DNA of 64,000 nt from Citrobacter amalonaticus. GTDB taxonomy: Bacteria > Pseudomonadota > Gammaproteobacteria > Enterobacterales > Enterobacteriaceae. Location of the stretch: positions 4,092,001 to 4,156,000 of the forward strand of contig JARDVN010000001.1 of assembly GCA_028994555.1 (NCBI GenBank), in the 5' to 3' direction. The translations under genes and the position numbers were made by a program. The notes beneath the pieces were generated by a model that did no database searches, was not told the origin of the DNA, and saw only the letters and a program-made list of their open reading frames with translations. Each line of letters begins with the position of its first letter. Positions within the stretch are counted from its first letter, which is position 1. Of the stretch, positions 32,042 through 42,771 are shown piece after piece.

Positions 32042-35000
32042 ATGAAGTTTTTCGCCCTCTTCATTTACCGTCCGGTGGCGACGATTCTCATCTCTCTCGC
32101 CATTACCCTCTGCGGTGTGCTGGGATTTCGACTGTTACCCGTCGCCCCGTTACCGCAGGTGGATTTCCCGGTGATTATGGTCAGCGCCTCGCTGCCCGGC
32201 GCTTCGCCGGAAACCATGGCTTCATCGGTGGCGACACCGCTCGAACGCTCGCTGGGACGGATTGCCGGAGTCAGTGAAATGACCTCCAGCAGTTCTCTCG
32301 GCAGTACGCGCATCATTTTACAGTTCAATTTCGACCGCGATATCAATGGCGCGGCGCGGGATGTGCAGGCCGCAATTAATGCCGCGCAGAGCCTGTTGCC
32401 CAGCGGAATGCCGAGCCGACCGACCTATCGCAAAGCCAATCCGTCCGATGCGCCGATCATGATTCTGACGCTGACCTCGGAGACATATTCGCAGGGCGAG
32501 CTCTACGACTTTGCCTCAACCCAACTGGCGCAGACTATCGCGCAAATAGACGGTGTCGGCGACGTCGACGTGGGCGGCAGTTCGTTGCCTGCCGTGCGCG
32601 TCGGGTTGAATCCACAGGCGCTGTTTAATCAGGGCGTTTCGCTGGATGATGTCCGTACTGCCATCAGCAACGCCAACGTGCGCAAACCGCAAGGGGCGCT
32701 GGAAGATAACACGCATCGCTGGCAGATTCAGACTAACGACGAACTCAAAACGGCGGCAGAGTATCAGCCACTGGTGATTCACTATAACAATGGCGGCGCC
32801 GTACGTCTGGGTGATGTCGCGACGGTAACCGACTCGGTACAGGATGTCCGCAACGCCGGGATGACCAATGCTAAACCGGCCATTTTGCTGATGATTCGCA
32901 AACTGCCGGAAGCCAATATTATCCAGACCGTCGACAGCATTCGTGCGAAGCTGCCGGAGTTACAGTCCACGATCCCGGCTTCGATTGATATGCAAATCGC
33001 CCAGGATCGCTCGCCGACCATCCGCGCTTCGCTGGAAGAGGTCGAGCAGACGCTGATTATCTCAGTGGCGCTGGTCATTCTGGTGGTCTTTTTATTCCTG
33101 CGCTCCGGTCGCGCCACGCTGATCCCCGCGGTCGCAGTACCGGTTTCATTGATTGGCACTTTTGCCGCCATGTACTTGTGCGGTTTCAGCCTTAACAACC
33201 TGTCGCTGATGGCGTTGACCATCGCCACCGGCTTTGTAGTGGATGACGCCATCGTGGTGCTGGAAAATATCTCGCGCCATCTGGAAGCGGGAATGAAACC
33301 CTTACAGGCTGCACTACAAGGGACCCGTGAAGTCGGCTTCACCGTGCTGTCAATGAGCCTTTCACTGGTCGCGGTGTTCCTGCCGCTGCTGTTGATGGGC
33401 GGGTTGCCGGGGCGCTTACTGCGTGAATTTGCCGTCACGCTGTCGGTCGCCATCGGCATCTCTTTGCTGGTGTCGCTCACCCTCACCCCAATGATGTGCG
33501 GCTGGATGCTGAAATCGAGCCAGCCGCGAGAACAAAAACGGCTGCGCGGATTTGGCCGCATGCTGGTCGCGCTGCAACAGGGCTACGGTAAGTCGCTGAA
33601 ATGGGTGCTCAACCATACGCGACTGGTCGGCGTGGTGCTGCTTGGCACGATTGCGCTGAATATCTGGCTCTATATTTCTATCCCAAAAACCTTCTTCCCG
33701 GAGCAGGACACGGGCGTACTGATGGGTGGGATTCAGGCCGATCAGAGTATTTCTTTCCAGGCGATGCGCGGCAAGCTGCAGGATTTTATGAAGATCATTC
33801 GCGACGACCCGGCGGTGGATAACGTGACCGGTTTTACCGGCGGCTCGCGGGTCAACAGCGGGATGATGTTTATCACCCTAAAGTCTCGTGGCGAGCGGCA
33901 GGCAACGGCGCAACAGGTGATCGACCGTCTGCGGGTCAAACTGGCGAAAGAGCCTGGGGCCAATCTTTTCCTGATGGCGGTGCAGGATATTCGCGTCGGC
34001 GGACGCCAGTCTAATGCCAGCTACCAGTACACCTTGTTATCAGACGATCTGGCGGCGCTGCGCGAATGGGAACCGAAGATTCGTAAAGCCTTAGCCGCCC
34101 TGCCCCAACTGGCGGACGTCAACTCCGACCAACAGGACAACGGCGCTGAGATGAACCTGGTGTACGATCGGGAAACCATGTCGCGGCTGGGTATTGACGT
34201 GCAGGCGGCAAACAGCCTGTTAAACAACGCCTTTGGTCAGCGGCAGATCTCCACCATCTATCAGCCGATGAACCAGTACAAAGTGGTGATGGAGGTTGAT
34301 CCGCGCTATACCCAGGACATCAGCGCGCTGGAGAAAATGTTTGTCATTAATAGCGACGGCAAGGCGATTCCACTCTCGTATTTCGCCAAATGGCAGCCAG
34401 CGAATGCGCCGCTGTCGGTCAATCATCAGGGGCTGTCAGCCGCATCAACCGTCTCCTTTAACCTGCCAACCGGTTCTTCGCTGTCAGAAGCGAGCGAGGC
34501 CATTAACCGGGCGATGACCCAGCTTGGCGTGCCATCCACGGTGCGCGGCAGTTTTGCCGGTACCGCGCAGGTTTTTCAGGAAACCATGAACTCCCAGGTT
34601 ATCCTGATTATCGCGGCGATCGCCACGGTCTATATCGTGCTCGGTATGCTGTATGAGAGTTACGTTCACCCGCTGACCATCCTTTCCACACTTCCCTCAG
34701 CGGGCGTCGGCGCGTTACTGGCGCTGGAAATTTTCGATGCCCCGTTCAGCCTCATCGCCCTGATAGGGATTATGCTATTGATTGGCATCGTGAAGAAAAA
34801 CGCCATCATGATGGTCGATTTTGCACTCGACGCGCAGAGGCAGGGTAACCTCACACCTGAAGAGGCTATTTTCCAGGCCTGCCTGCTGCGTTTTCGCCCA
34901 ATCATGATGACCACGCTGGCGGCGCTGTTTGGCGCGCTGCCGCTGGTACTCTCCGGCGGAGATGGCTCTGAACTGCGCCAGCCGCTGGGGATTACTATCG

Positions 35001-35113
35001 TCGGTGGTCTGGTGATGAGCCAGTTGTTAACGCTCTACACGACGCCGGTGGTTTATCTCTTTTTCGACCGTCTGCGGCTACGTTTTTCGCGTAAATCGAT
35101 AACTGAAACATGA
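32042..35113 (+). CDS. mdtC: RND multidrug transporter subunit MdtC
   Basis: Second transporter subunit of the MdtBC heterotrimer; in E. coli the complex contains two MdtB and one MdtC. Intact 1023 residues (E. coli 1025). RND signatures: [17 protein letters not shown] in TM4 and [21 protein letters not shown] near the C-terminal membrane domain. No homopolymer break in 3 kb. Its end overlaps the mdtD ATG by 4 nt. Confidence 0.97.
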   Translation: MKFFALFIYRPVATILISLAITLCGVLGFRLLPVAPLPQVDFPVIMVSASLPGASPETMASSVATPLERSLGRIAGVSEMTSSSSLGSTRIILQFNFDRDINGAARDVQAAINAAQSLLPSGMPSRPTYRKANPSDAPIMILTLTSETYSQGELYDFASTQLAQTIAQIDGVGDVDVGGSSLPAVRVGLNPQALFNQGVSLDDVRTAISNANVRKPQGALEDNTHRWQIQTNDELKTAAEYQPLVIHYNNGGAVRLGDVATVTDSVQDVRNAGMTNAKPAILLMIRKLPEANIIQTVDSIRAKLPELQSTIPASIDMQIAQDRSPTIRASLEEVEQTLIISVALVILVVFLFLRSGRATLIPAVAVPVSLIGTFAAMYLCGFSLNNLSLMALTIATGFVVDDAIVVLENISRHLEAGMKPLQAALQGTREVGFTVLSMSLSLVAVFLPLLLMGGLPGRLLREFAVTLSVAIGISLLVSLTLTPMMCGWMLKSSQPREQKRLRGFGRMLVALQQGYGKSLKWVLNHTRLVGVVLLGTIALNIWLYISIPKTFFPEQDTGVLMGGIQADQSISFQAMRGKLQDFMKIIRDDPAVDNVTGFTGGSRVNSGMMFITLKSRGERQATAQQVIDRLRVKLAKEPGANLFLMAVQDIRVGGRQSNASYQYTLLSDDLAALREWEPKIRKALAALPQLADVNSDQQDNGAEMNLVYDRETMSRLGIDVQAANSLLNNAFGQRQISTIYQPMNQYKVVMEVDPRYTQDISALEKMFVINSDGKAIPLSYFAKWQPANAPLSVNHQGLSAASTVSFNLPTGSSLSEASEAINRAMTQLGVPSTVRGSFAGTAQVFQETMNSQVILIIAAIATVYIVLGMLYESYVHPLTILSTLPSAGVGALLALEIFDAPFSLIALIGIMLLIGIVKKNAIMMVDFALDAQRQGNLTPEEAIFQACLLRFRPIMMTTLAALFGALPLVLSGGDGSELRQPLGITIVGGLVMSQLLTLYTTPVVYLFFDRLRLRFSRKSITET

Positions 35114-36524
35114 CAGAACTTCCCAACAGCACCCGCTGGCAACTGTGGATTGTGGCATTTGGCTTTTTTTATGCAGTCGCTGGATACCACTATCGTCAAC
35201 ACCGCGCTGCCCTCAATGGCGAAAAGCCTCGGGGAAAGCCCGCTACATATGCACATGGTCATCGTCTCTTACGTGTTGACCGTGGCGGTGATGCTGCCAG
35301 CCAGCGGCTGGCTGGCAGATAAGGTCGGCGTGCGAAATATCTTCTTCAGCGCTATTGTGCTGTTTACCCTGGGCTCACTGTTTTGCGCCTGGTCGGGTAC
35401 GCTGAACGAACTGGTGATGGCACGCGTTCTGCAAGGCGTCGGCGGCGCCATGATGGTTCCCGTTGGCCGTCTGACGGTGATGAAGATCGTTCCGCGCGAA
35501 CAGTACATGGCAGCAATGACCTTTGTGACCTTGCCCGGTCAGGTCGGTCCGCTGCTCGGCCCGGCTCTGGGCGGGATCCTGGTGGAATACGCCTCCTGGC
35601 ACTGGATTTTCCTGATTAATCTGCCGGTCGGCATTGTCGGTGCTATCGCCACGCTGCTGCTGATGCCCAACTACACCCTGCAAACCCGCCGCTTCGATCT
35701 CTCAGGTTTTCTGCTATTAGCGGCGGGCATGGCAGTACTGACCATCGCGCTGGACGGCAGTAAAGGCATGGGGATTTCACCGCTTACCCTCGGTGGGCTG
35801 GTCGTCTGCGGCATCGCCGCCATTCTGCTCTATCTGAAACACGCGAAAGATAATCCGCGCGCGCTGTTTAGCCTCAACCTGTTTCACACCCCCACCTTCT
35901 CTCTGGGGTTGCTCGGCAGCTTTGCCGGACGCGTAGGCAGCGGCATGTTGCCTTTCATGACGCCGGTCTTTTTTGCAGATTGGGCTGGGTTTCTCTCCGT
36001 TTCACGCCGGGTTGATGATGATCCCGATGGTGCTGGGCAGCATGGGCATGAAGCGCATTGTCGTACAGGTGGTTAACCGCTTTGGCTACCGTCGGGTGCT
36101 GGTCGTCACGACGCTTGGCCTATCGATGGTGACCCTGCTGTTTATGTCCAGCGCGTTGCTTGGCTGGTATTACGTGCTGCCGCTGGTGCTGTTTGTTCAG
36201 GGGATGGTTAACTCGACACGTTTTTCCTCCATGAATACCCTGACCCTGAAAGATCTGCCGGATGAGTTTGCCAGCAGCGGCAACAGCCTGCTGTCGATGA
36301 TCATGCAGCTCTCGATGAGTATTGGTGTGACCGTTGCCGGGTTGTTGTTAGGCATGTTCGGGCAGCAGCATATTACGGTCGATAGTGGAACGTCGCATAG
36401 TGTCTTTATGTACACCTGGCTGTGTATGGCCGTTATTATCGCGCTGCCCGCCCTGATCTTTGCCCGCGTCCCAAACGATACCCATAAAAATGTCGTCATT
36501 GCGCGACGCAAAAGGAGAACCTGA
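35110..36524 (+). CDS. mdtD: MFS transporter MdtD/IceT (two +1 frameshifts)
   Basis: A 14-helix drug:H+ antiporter-family (DHA2) protein. It is not required for MdtABC drug efflux; in Salmonella the orthologue was described as an iron-citrate exporter (IceT). The [13 protein letters not shown] motif D1 in helix 1 and the [13 protein letters not shown] region are visible. Frame breaks at the seven-T run 35164-35170 and six-T run 35969-35974; corrected length is 470 residues against 471. Starts by ATGA overlap with mdtC and ends by TGATG overlap with baeS. Confidence 0.93.
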
Positions 36525-37929
36525 TGAAGCTCTGGCGACCGGGGATTACCGGCAAACTGTTTCTGGCGATTTTCGCCACCTGCATCGTGCTGCTGATCAG
36601 CATGCATTGGGCGGTGCGCGTCAGCTTCGAGAGAGGGTTCATTGATTACATCAAAAACGGCAACGAACAACGCCTGACCCTGCTCAGTGACGCGTTAGGC
36701 GAACAGTACCAGCAGCACGGTAACTGGCGCTTTCTGCGCAATAATGACCGCTTTGTTTTCCAGATCCTCCGTTCATTTGAACATGATAAAGACGACGACA
36801 AAGCTGGCCCCGGTATGCCTCCCCACGGCTGGCGCACGCAGTTCTGGGTGGTAGACCAGGATGCCCATGTGATGGTCGGCCCCCCGCGGTCCGATTCCCA
36901 AAGATGGCACGCGGCGGCCTATTCTGGTGAACGGCGTGGAAGTTGGTGCTGTGATCGCCTCCCCCCGTCGAACGTCTGACGCGCAACACCGACATTAATT
37001 TTGATAAGCAACAACGCCGCACCAGTTGGCTGATTGTCGCACTGGCTACGCTGCTGGCGGCACTGGCAACCTTCCTGCTGGCGCGTGGGCTGCTGGCGCC
37101 GGTTAAGCGTCTGGTTGAAGGCACGCATAAGCTGGCAGCGGGTGATTTCACCACCCGCGTCACCGCCACCAGCGCCGATGAGCTGGGCAAGCTGGCGCAG
37201 GATTTCAACCAGCTCGCCAGTACGCTGGAAAAGAATCAGCAGATGCGTCGAGATTTTATGGCCGATATCTCGCATGAGCTGCGCACACCGCTGGCCGTCC
37301 TGCGCGGTGAGCTGGAAGCGATTCAGGATGGGGTGCGGAAATTCACGCCGGAATCGGTAGCCTCACTGCAGGCCGAAGTGGGTACACTGACCAAACTGGT
37401 GGACGACCTGCATCAACTTTCAATGTCTGACGAGGGCGCACTGGCCTATCAAAAAACCTCCGTCGATTTAATCCCGCTTCTGGAAGTGGCGGGCGGCGCA
37501 TTCCGCGAGCGTTTTGCCAGTCGCGGTCTGACAGTCACGTTTTCCCTGCCCGATAGCGTGATTGTCTTCGGCGACCGCGATCGCCTGATGCAGCTATTCA
37601 ACAATCTGCTGGAAAATAGCCTTCGTTACACCGACAGCGGCGGCGGCTTGCGTATCAGCGCAGAGCAGCGCGACAAGCGCGTGCTGATCACCTTCGCCGA
37701 CTCCGCGCCGGGAGTCAGTGACGATCAGTTGCCAAAACTGTTCGAGCGATTCTACCGAACCGAAGGTTCGCGCAACCGCGCCAGCGGAGGTTCCGGTTTG
37801 GGGCTGGCGATTTGCGTCAACATCGTCGACGCCCATAATGGCCGCATCCACGCGGCCCATTCGCCTTTTGGCGGGGTAAGCATTACAGTAGAATTACCGC
37901 TGGAACGCGATTTACAGAGAGACGTATGA
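36524..37929 (+). CDS. baeS: Envelope-stress sensor histidine kinase BaeS (two +1 frameshifts)
   Basis: An inner-membrane sensor of spheroplasting, indole, metals and toxic compounds that phosphorylates BaeR. Two transmembrane helices (about 12-32 and 165-188) flank the periplasmic sensor, then HAMP, HisKA with the phospho-acceptor in [14 protein letters not shown] (His250 after frame correction) and HATPase_c (N box [11 protein letters not shown]2 box GGSGLGLAI). Frame breaks at the six-C runs 36890-36895 and 36961-36966, bracketing the end of the sensor domain; corrected length is 467 residues, as in E. coli. Confidence 0.94.
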
Positions 37930-38648
37930 CTGAGTTACCCATTGATGAAAACACACCACGTATCCTGATTGTGGAAGATGAACCCAAGCTGGGACAGTTA
38001 CTTATCGACTATCTGCGCGCCGCGAGCTATGCCCCGACACTGATTAGCCACGGCGATCAGGTCCTGCCGTATGTGCGCCAGACGCCGCCGGATTTAATCC
38101 TGCTGGATCTGATGCTGCCGGGGACCGACGGGCTGACGCTGTGCCGCGAAATCCGTCGCTTCTCCGAGGTGCCAATCGTGATGGTCACCGCCAAAATTGA
38201 GGAAATAGACCGCCTGCTGGGGCTGGAAATCGGTGCGGATGACTACATCTGCAAGCCTTACAGCCCGCGCGAAGTGGTCGCCCGCGTGAAGACCATTTTG
38301 CGTCGCTGCAGGCCACAGCGTGAACTGCAGCAACTGGATGCCGAAAGTCCGCTTGTTGTAGACGAAAGCCGTTTCCAGGCCTCCTGGCGCGGTAAAATGC
38401 TTGACCTGACGCCCGCGGAATTTCGCCTGTTGAAAACCCTGTCTCACGAGCCGGGAAAGGTGTTTTCCCGCGAGCAATTACTGAATCATCTCTACGATGA
38501 TTATCGCGTGGTCACCGACCGCACCATCGATAGCCATATCAAAAACCTGCGTCGCAAGCTGGAAGCGCTTGACGAAGAGCAGTCGTTTATCCGTGCGGTG
38601 TACGGCGTCGGGTATCGTTGGGAAGCGGATGCCTGCCGGATTGTCTGA
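37926..38648 (+). CDS. baeR: Response regulator BaeR
   Basis: An OmpR-type response regulator activating mdtABCD-baeSR, acrD and spy in E. coli. Intact at 240 residues. The receiver domain has the acidic pair at 18-19 (VEDEP), the phospho-acceptor Asp61 ([11 protein letters not shown]) and Lys near 112. The C-terminal winged helix contains the [12 protein letters not shown] and [14 protein letters not shown] elements. Starts by ATGA overlap with baeS and is the last gene of the operon. Confidence 0.97.
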   Translation: MTELPIDENTPRILIVEDEPKLGQLLIDYLRAASYAPTLISHGDQVLPYVRQTPPDLILLDLMLPGTDGLTLCREIRRFSEVPIVMVTAKIEEIDRLLGLEIGADDYICKPYSPREVVARVKTILRRCRPQRELQQLDAESPLVVDESRFQASWRGKMLDLTPAEFRLLKTLSHEPGKVFSREQLLNHLYDDYRVVTDRTIDSHIKNLRRKLEALDEEQSFIRAVYGVGYRWEADACRIV

Positions 38649-38652
38649 CGCA

Positions 38653-38701
38653 ATAACGCCGCCCGTAGCCCGGCAACGCCGCGCTTATCGGGACGGCGTT
38701 A
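38653..38701. terminator. GC-rich inverted repeat after baeR
   Basis: AACGCCGCCCG and its loose complement CGGGACGGCGTT flank CCCGGCAACGCCGCGCTTATC. It could end the mdt-bae transcript or be a degenerate REP unit. No long U-tract follows. The E. coli yegP gene found at this position is not present. Confidence 0.4.
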
Positions 38702-38814
38702 CCCTTTACCTCCCTGCCCCGCAGCGCTACAATGCCCACCCTTAACGTGAGGACTCTCCTCTACCCGCTTCATCAGGTGAAGTGGATCTGACCTGTCATC
38801 AGAACGAGAAAATA

Positions 38815-40176
38815 ATGTTTAAACCGGAACTCCTTTCCCCGGCGGGAACGCTGAAAAACATGCGTTACGCTTTCGCCTATGGCGCCGATGCCGTCTATGC
38901 GGGCCAGCCGCGTTACTCCCTGCGCGTACGCAATAACGAATTCAACCACGAGAATCTGCAGCGCGGCATTAATGAAGCCCACGAGTTGGGGAAAAAATTC
39001 TATGTGGTGGTCAACATCGCGCCGCATAACGCCAAGCTGAAAACCTTTATCCGCGATTTGAAGCCGGTGGTGGAAATGGGTCCGGATGCCCTGATCATGT
39101 CCGATCCGGGTCTTATCATGCTGGTGCGCGAGAATTTCCCGGAAATGCCGATTCACCTCTCGGTACAGGCCAATGCCGTTAACTGGGCGACTGTAAAATT
39201 CTGGCATTCAATGGGGCTGACCCGCGTGATTCTCTCTCGCGAACTGTCGCTGGAAGAGATTGAAGAGATCCGCCAGCAGGTGCCAGAGATGGAGATTGAA
39301 ATCTTCGTTCATGGCGCGCTGTGTATGGCCTACTCTGGCCGCTGCCTGCTCTCGGGCTATATCAATAAACGCGATCCGAATCAGGGCACCTGCACTAACG
39401 CCTGCCGTTGGGAATATAATGTTCAGGAAGGCAAAGAAGATGTGGTCGGTAATATCGTCCACAAATACGAGCCGATCCCGGTACAAAACGTGGAGCCGAC
39501 GCTGGGTATCGGCGCGCCCACCGATAAAGTGTTTATGATTGAAGAGGCCCAGCGTCCGGGCGAATACATGACCGCGTTCGAAGACGAGCACGGCACCTAT
39601 ATCATGAACTCTAAAGACCTGCGCGCCATCGCTCACGTTGAACGTCTGACTCAGATGGGCGTGCACTCGCTGAAAATCGAAGGCCGTACCAAGTCCTTCT
39701 ACTACTGCGCGCGTACCGCGCAGGTTTATCGCAAAGCGATTGACGATGCCGCTGCCGGCAAACCGTTTGATCCGCAACTACTGGAAACACTGGAAGGACT
39801 GGCGCACCGCGGTTATACCGAAGGTTTCCTGCGTCGCCACACCCATGACGATTATCAGAATTACGAATACGGCTATTCCGTTTCCGAGCGTCAGCAGTTC
39901 GTGGGGGAATTTACCGGTGAGCGCAAAGGCGACCTCGCAGCCGTGGCGGTGAAAAACAAATTCTCCGTCGGTGACAGCCTGGAACTGATGACCCCGCAGG
40001 GCAATGTCAACTTTACGTTAGCGCAGATGGAAAACGCCAAAGGCGAACCAATGCCGGTGGCGCCAGGCGACGGGTATACCCTATGGATCCCTGTGCCGCA
40101 GGATCTGATGCTGGATTATGCACTGTTAATGCGCAATTTTTCCGGCGAATCGACGCGTAATCCGCATGCTAAATAG
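38815..40176 (+). CDS. trhP: tRNA 5-hydroxyuridine synthesis protein TrhP (YegQ)
   Basis: A peptidase-U32-family protein that, with TrhO as the alternative route, makes 5-hydroxyuridine at tRNA position 34. Intact at 453 residues from MFKPELLSPAGTLKNMRYAF, identical in length to E. coli; an 11-codon in-frame upstream extension is unlikely. The conserved cysteine set that probably binds an Fe-S cluster is visible around residues 169-197 (GALCMAYSGRCLLSGY, then GTCTNACRW). Confidence 0.95.
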   Translation: MFKPELLSPAGTLKNMRYAFAYGADAVYAGQPRYSLRVRNNEFNHENLQRGINEAHELGKKFYVVVNIAPHNAKLKTFIRDLKPVVEMGPDALIMSDPGLIMLVRENFPEMPIHLSVQANAVNWATVKFWHSMGLTRVILSRELSLEEIEEIRQQVPEMEIEIFVHGALCMAYSGRCLLSGYINKRDPNQGTCTNACRWEYNVQEGKEDVVGNIVHKYEPIPVQNVEPTLGIGAPTDKVFMIEEAQRPGEYMTAFEDEHGTYIMNSKDLRAIAHVERLTQMGVHSLKIEGRTKSFYYCARTAQVYRKAIDDAAAGKPFDPQLLETLEGLAHRGYTEGFLRRHTHDDYQNYEYGYSVSERQQFVGEFTGERKGDLAAVAVKNKFSVGDSLELMTPQGNVNFTLAQMENAKGEPMPVAPGDGYTLWIPVPQDLMLDYALLMRNFSGESTRNPHAK

Positions 40177-40211
40177 TTAATCAGGGTTATTTTTTCAGTC
40201 CAGGAGGAATC

Positions 40212-40254
40212 TTAGAAACCGATCACATACCGCTTCGTTCTTTAAGGGTATTAT
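40212..40254 (+). promoter_or_regulatory. cyaR promoter with CRP site
   Basis: TTAGA-N6-TCACA at 40212-40227 fits a CRP site with one strong half. It is centred about 42 bp upstream of the CyaR 5' end, a class II position. A TATTAT -10 hexamer lies at 40249-40254. This agrees with the known CRP-cAMP activation of cyaR. Confidence 0.65.
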
Positions 40255-40261
40255 CCGTTTC

Positions 40262-40348
40262 GCTGAAAAACATAACCCATAAATGCTAGCTGTACCAGGA
40301 ACCACCTCCTTAGCCTGCGTAATCTCCCTTACGCAGGCTTATTTTTTT
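40262..40348 (+). ncRNA. cyaR: Small RNA CyaR (RyeE)
   Basis: An 87-nt Hfq-dependent sRNA that represses ompX, luxS, nadE and yqaE in E. coli. It starts GCTGAAAAACATAACCC, contains the conserved single-stranded AGGAACCACCTCCTTAGCC seed region, and ends with the stem GCCTGCGTAA/TTACGCAGGC followed by a U-run. The terminator stem differs from K-12 (GCCTGTGTAA/TTACACGGGC) by compensating changes, and one A is absent after CCCATAAA. Location after trhP is conserved. Confidence 0.92.
40312..40346. other. P2-like phage attachment core (unoccupied attB) in the CyaR terminator
   Basis: From memory, the P2 att core reads AAAAAATAAGCCCGTGTAA, GGGAGATT. The complement of the CyaR terminator here reads AAAATAAGCCTGCGTAAGGG and then AGATTACG, so most of that core is present with a few substitutions. 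In E. coli K-12 a remnant P2 ogr gene lies beside cyaR; here only an ERIC-like repeat separates cyaR from yegS, so no prophage occupies the site. Confidence 0.5.
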
Positions 40349-40353
40349 GCGGC

Positions 40354-40460
40354 CTAAATCGCGGTACTGATGCGCAGGCTGCACTCACTCACCCTGGTCA
40401 CCTGGTTTTCTATGCTCCCAGGGATTCGTTCATTTGCCGCCTTTCCGTATCGCGATTTAG
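40354..40460. repeat. Degenerate ERIC element between cyaR and yegS
   Basis: Outer arms CTAAATCGCG and CGCGATTTAG are perfectly inverted. Inside, CACTCACCCTGGTCACCTGG and CTATGCTCCCAGGGATTCG resemble the ERIC CACCCCAGTCACTTAC and GTAAGCTCCTGGGGATTC arms with substitutions. Confidence 0.75.
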
Positions 40461-40571
40461 TTTACAAAAATAGTCTATTGCGTGCGTATTTTAAGCCTGT
40501 TCTGACCTCCCCTTTTCGTTTCTGCTATACACTTTCTTCATAGATTCCAAAAACAAACAGGCAAAAAAGGA

Positions 40572-41471
40572 ATGGCTAATTTTCCCGCCAGCGTATTGAT
40601 TCTGAATGGTAAAAGTGCTGATACCCCCGTACTACGAGAAGCCATTGGGCTGCTCCGCGATGCAGGCGTAGAGATCCACGTTCGCGTCACTTGGGAAAAA
40701 GGTGATGCGCAGCGCTATGTCGAAGAGGCCCGCCGTCTGGGCGTTGAAACGGTGATCGCCGGTGGTGGCGACGGCACGATTAACGAAGTGTCGACGGCGC
40801 TGATCCAGTGTGAGGGGTCCGATATTCCCGCGCTGGGCATTCTGCCACTGGGCACCGCCAATGACTTTGCCACCAGCGTCGGTATCCCCGAGGAGTTAGA
40901 TAAGGCGCTGAAGCTGGCGATCGCGGGCAACGCCATTGAAATCGATATGGCGCAGGTTAACGATAAAACCTGTTTTATCAATATGGCGACCGGCGGCTTT
41001 GGTACGCGCATCACCACTGAAACGCCGGAAAAACTGAAAGCGGCGCTGGGCGGCGTGTCATATATCATTCACGGCCTGATGCGCATGGATACGCTAAAAC
41101 CGGACCGCTGCGAGATTCGTGGCGAAAACTTCCACTGGCAGGGCGACGCGCTGGTGATTGGAATTGGCAATGGGCGTCAGGCTGGCGGCGGACAGCAGCT
41201 GTGCCCCGATGCGCTCATCAATGACGGTTTACTGCAACTGCGTATTTTTACCGGCGAAGAGCTCCTGCCAGCCCTGTTTTCTACCCTGAAGCCACAGGAG
41301 GAAAATCCCAATATCATCGACGGCGCTTCGGCCTGGTTTGATATCCGGGCACCGCATGACATTACCTTTAATCTTGATGGCGAACCGCTCAGCGGACAGG
41401 AATTTCATATCAAAATCCTGCCCGCCGCGTTGCGTTGCCGGTTACCACCGGACTGCCCGCTACTGCGTTAA
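40572..41471 (+). CDS. yegS: Lipid kinase YegS
   Basis: A diacylglycerol-kinase-catalytic-domain protein; E. coli and Salmonella YegS phosphorylate phosphatidylglycerol in vitro. The ATP-binding GGGDGT motif is at residues 64-69, with [12 protein letters not shown] near 93-104. Intact 299 residues equal E. coli. AAAAAAGGA precedes the ATG. The stop overlaps the convergent fbaB stop by 4 nt. Confidence 0.95.
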   Translation: MANFPASVLILNGKSADTPVLREAIGLLRDAGVEIHVRVTWEKGDAQRYVEEARRLGVETVIAGGGDGTINEVSTALIQCEGSDIPALGILPLGTANDFATSVGIPEELDKALKLAIAGNAIEIDMAQVNDKTCFINMATGGFGTRITTETPEKLKAALGGVSYIIHGLMRMDTLKPDRCEIRGENFHWQGDALVIGIGNGRQAGGGQQLCPDALINDGLLQLRIFTGEELLPALFSTLKPQEENPNIIDGASAWFDIRAPHDITFNLDGEPLSGQEFHIKILPAALRCRLPPDCPLLR

Positions 41472-42521
41472 GCAATCGTCACTTTACTGTCAAGATAGAC
41501 ATCCTGCACGGCGTTGATCAATTTCACGCCGTCAGCCATCGATTTTTTGAAAGCTTTACGACCCAGAATCAGCCCCATCCCGCCTGCGCGTTTGTTGATC
41601 ACCGCCGTGCGCACCGCGTCGCTCAGGTCGGTTTCGCCGCCTGCCGCACCGCCGGAGTTAATCAACCCGGCACGCCCCATGTAGCAGTTTGCCAGTTGAT
41701 AACGTACCAGATCGATCGGGTTCTCGGTGGTCAGCTTGCTGTAGACACGATCGTCGGTGTAACCATAATTCACCGCTTTGTAGCCGCCGTTGTTCTCCGC
41801 CATTTTCTGTTTGACGATATCCGCGCCAATCGTTGCCGCCAGATGGTTCGCCTGCCCGGTTAAGTCAGCGGAAACGTGGTAATCGACGCCATCTTTTTTG
41901 AAAGCGGAATTACGCAGATAGGCCCACAGCACCGTTACCATGCCCAGCTCATGCGCCCGTTCAAAGGCGGCGGAAATCTCTTCAATCTGCCGACGCGACT
42001 CCTCCGATCCAAAGTAGATGGTTGCACCAACAGCCACCGCCCCCCAGATTGAACGCCTGCTCTACGCTCGCATACAACGTCTGGTCATAGGTATTCGGAT
42101 AGCTCAACGTTTCGTTGTGGTTGAGTTTCACCAGAAACGGAATGCGATGTGCGTAACGGCGCGAGACGGAAGCCAGTACGCCATAGGTCGAGGCCACACA
42201 GTTACATCCGGCTTCGATCGCCAGTTCAACGATATTTTTCGGGTCGAAATAGAGCGGGTTGGCGGCAAACGACGCGCCTGCCGAGTGTTCCACCCCCTGA
42301 TCGACCGGTAAAATGGACAGGTAACCCGTTCCCGCCAGACGCCCGGTGTTATACAACGTCTGCATGTTACGCAGTACCGCAGGCGGACGGTTGTTGTCCA
42401 CCATCACGCGGTCGACATAATCCTGTCCGGGCAGATAGAGTTGGTCTGAGGGTATGGTCATGCAACGATGCTGTAAGAGGCTGTCGGCGTCTTTGCCAAG
42501 CAACTGCGCAATATCAGTCAT
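41468..42521 (-). CDS. fbaB: Class I fructose-bisphosphate aldolase FbaB (one +1 frameshift)
   Basis: A Schiff-base (DhnA-type) aldolase cleaving fructose-1,6-bisphosphate, favoured in gluconeogenic growth. The N-terminal region shows [16 protein letters not shown] (residues about 64-79), and the barrel continues with [11 protein letters not shown] and VKLNHNE. The frame breaks at a six-C run near 42040-42045; corrected length is 350 residues, as in E. coli. It stands divergent from yegT. Confidence 0.93.
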
Positions 42522-42728
42522 AGTTATGCTCCCGTAAGTTCCGAATGCGTCGGAAGGTGAATTGTCCTGACCCGCCTTTGCGGGCAGCCTTAAGCCTGGT
42601 ACTGACCGTGCGTTTTTTCCATCTTTCGGGGGATTTTTCAGCGTAATCGGCTGGCACGATTCACTGACGATAAAGTGTTAAGACGGTCAAGTTTTCGCCT
42701 CAAAGGTATTTAAAAGGTATTATTTAAT

Positions 42729-42760
42729 GGTACTGTCATGACGTACCTTACCTGTCATGA
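42729..42760. promoter_or_regulatory. Candidate operator in front of yegT
   Basis: GGTACTGTCATGACGTACC (42729-42747) is a near palindrome centred on GTCATGAC. The 9-mer CTGTCATGA recurs 19 bp further at 42752-42760, ending 11 bp before the yegT ATG. The 250-bp fbaB-yegT gap otherwise shows only AT-rich promoter-like sequence. A GntR/HutC-type repressor such as YegW is the natural candidate. Confidence 0.4.
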
Positions 42761-42771
42761 AGGATTTAAAG

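Noticed and set aside
40354..40460. ogrK-like P2 remnant next to cyaR
   Set aside because: The segment is an inverted repeat of ERIC type; no zinc-finger (Cys) coding sequence of Ogr is present.
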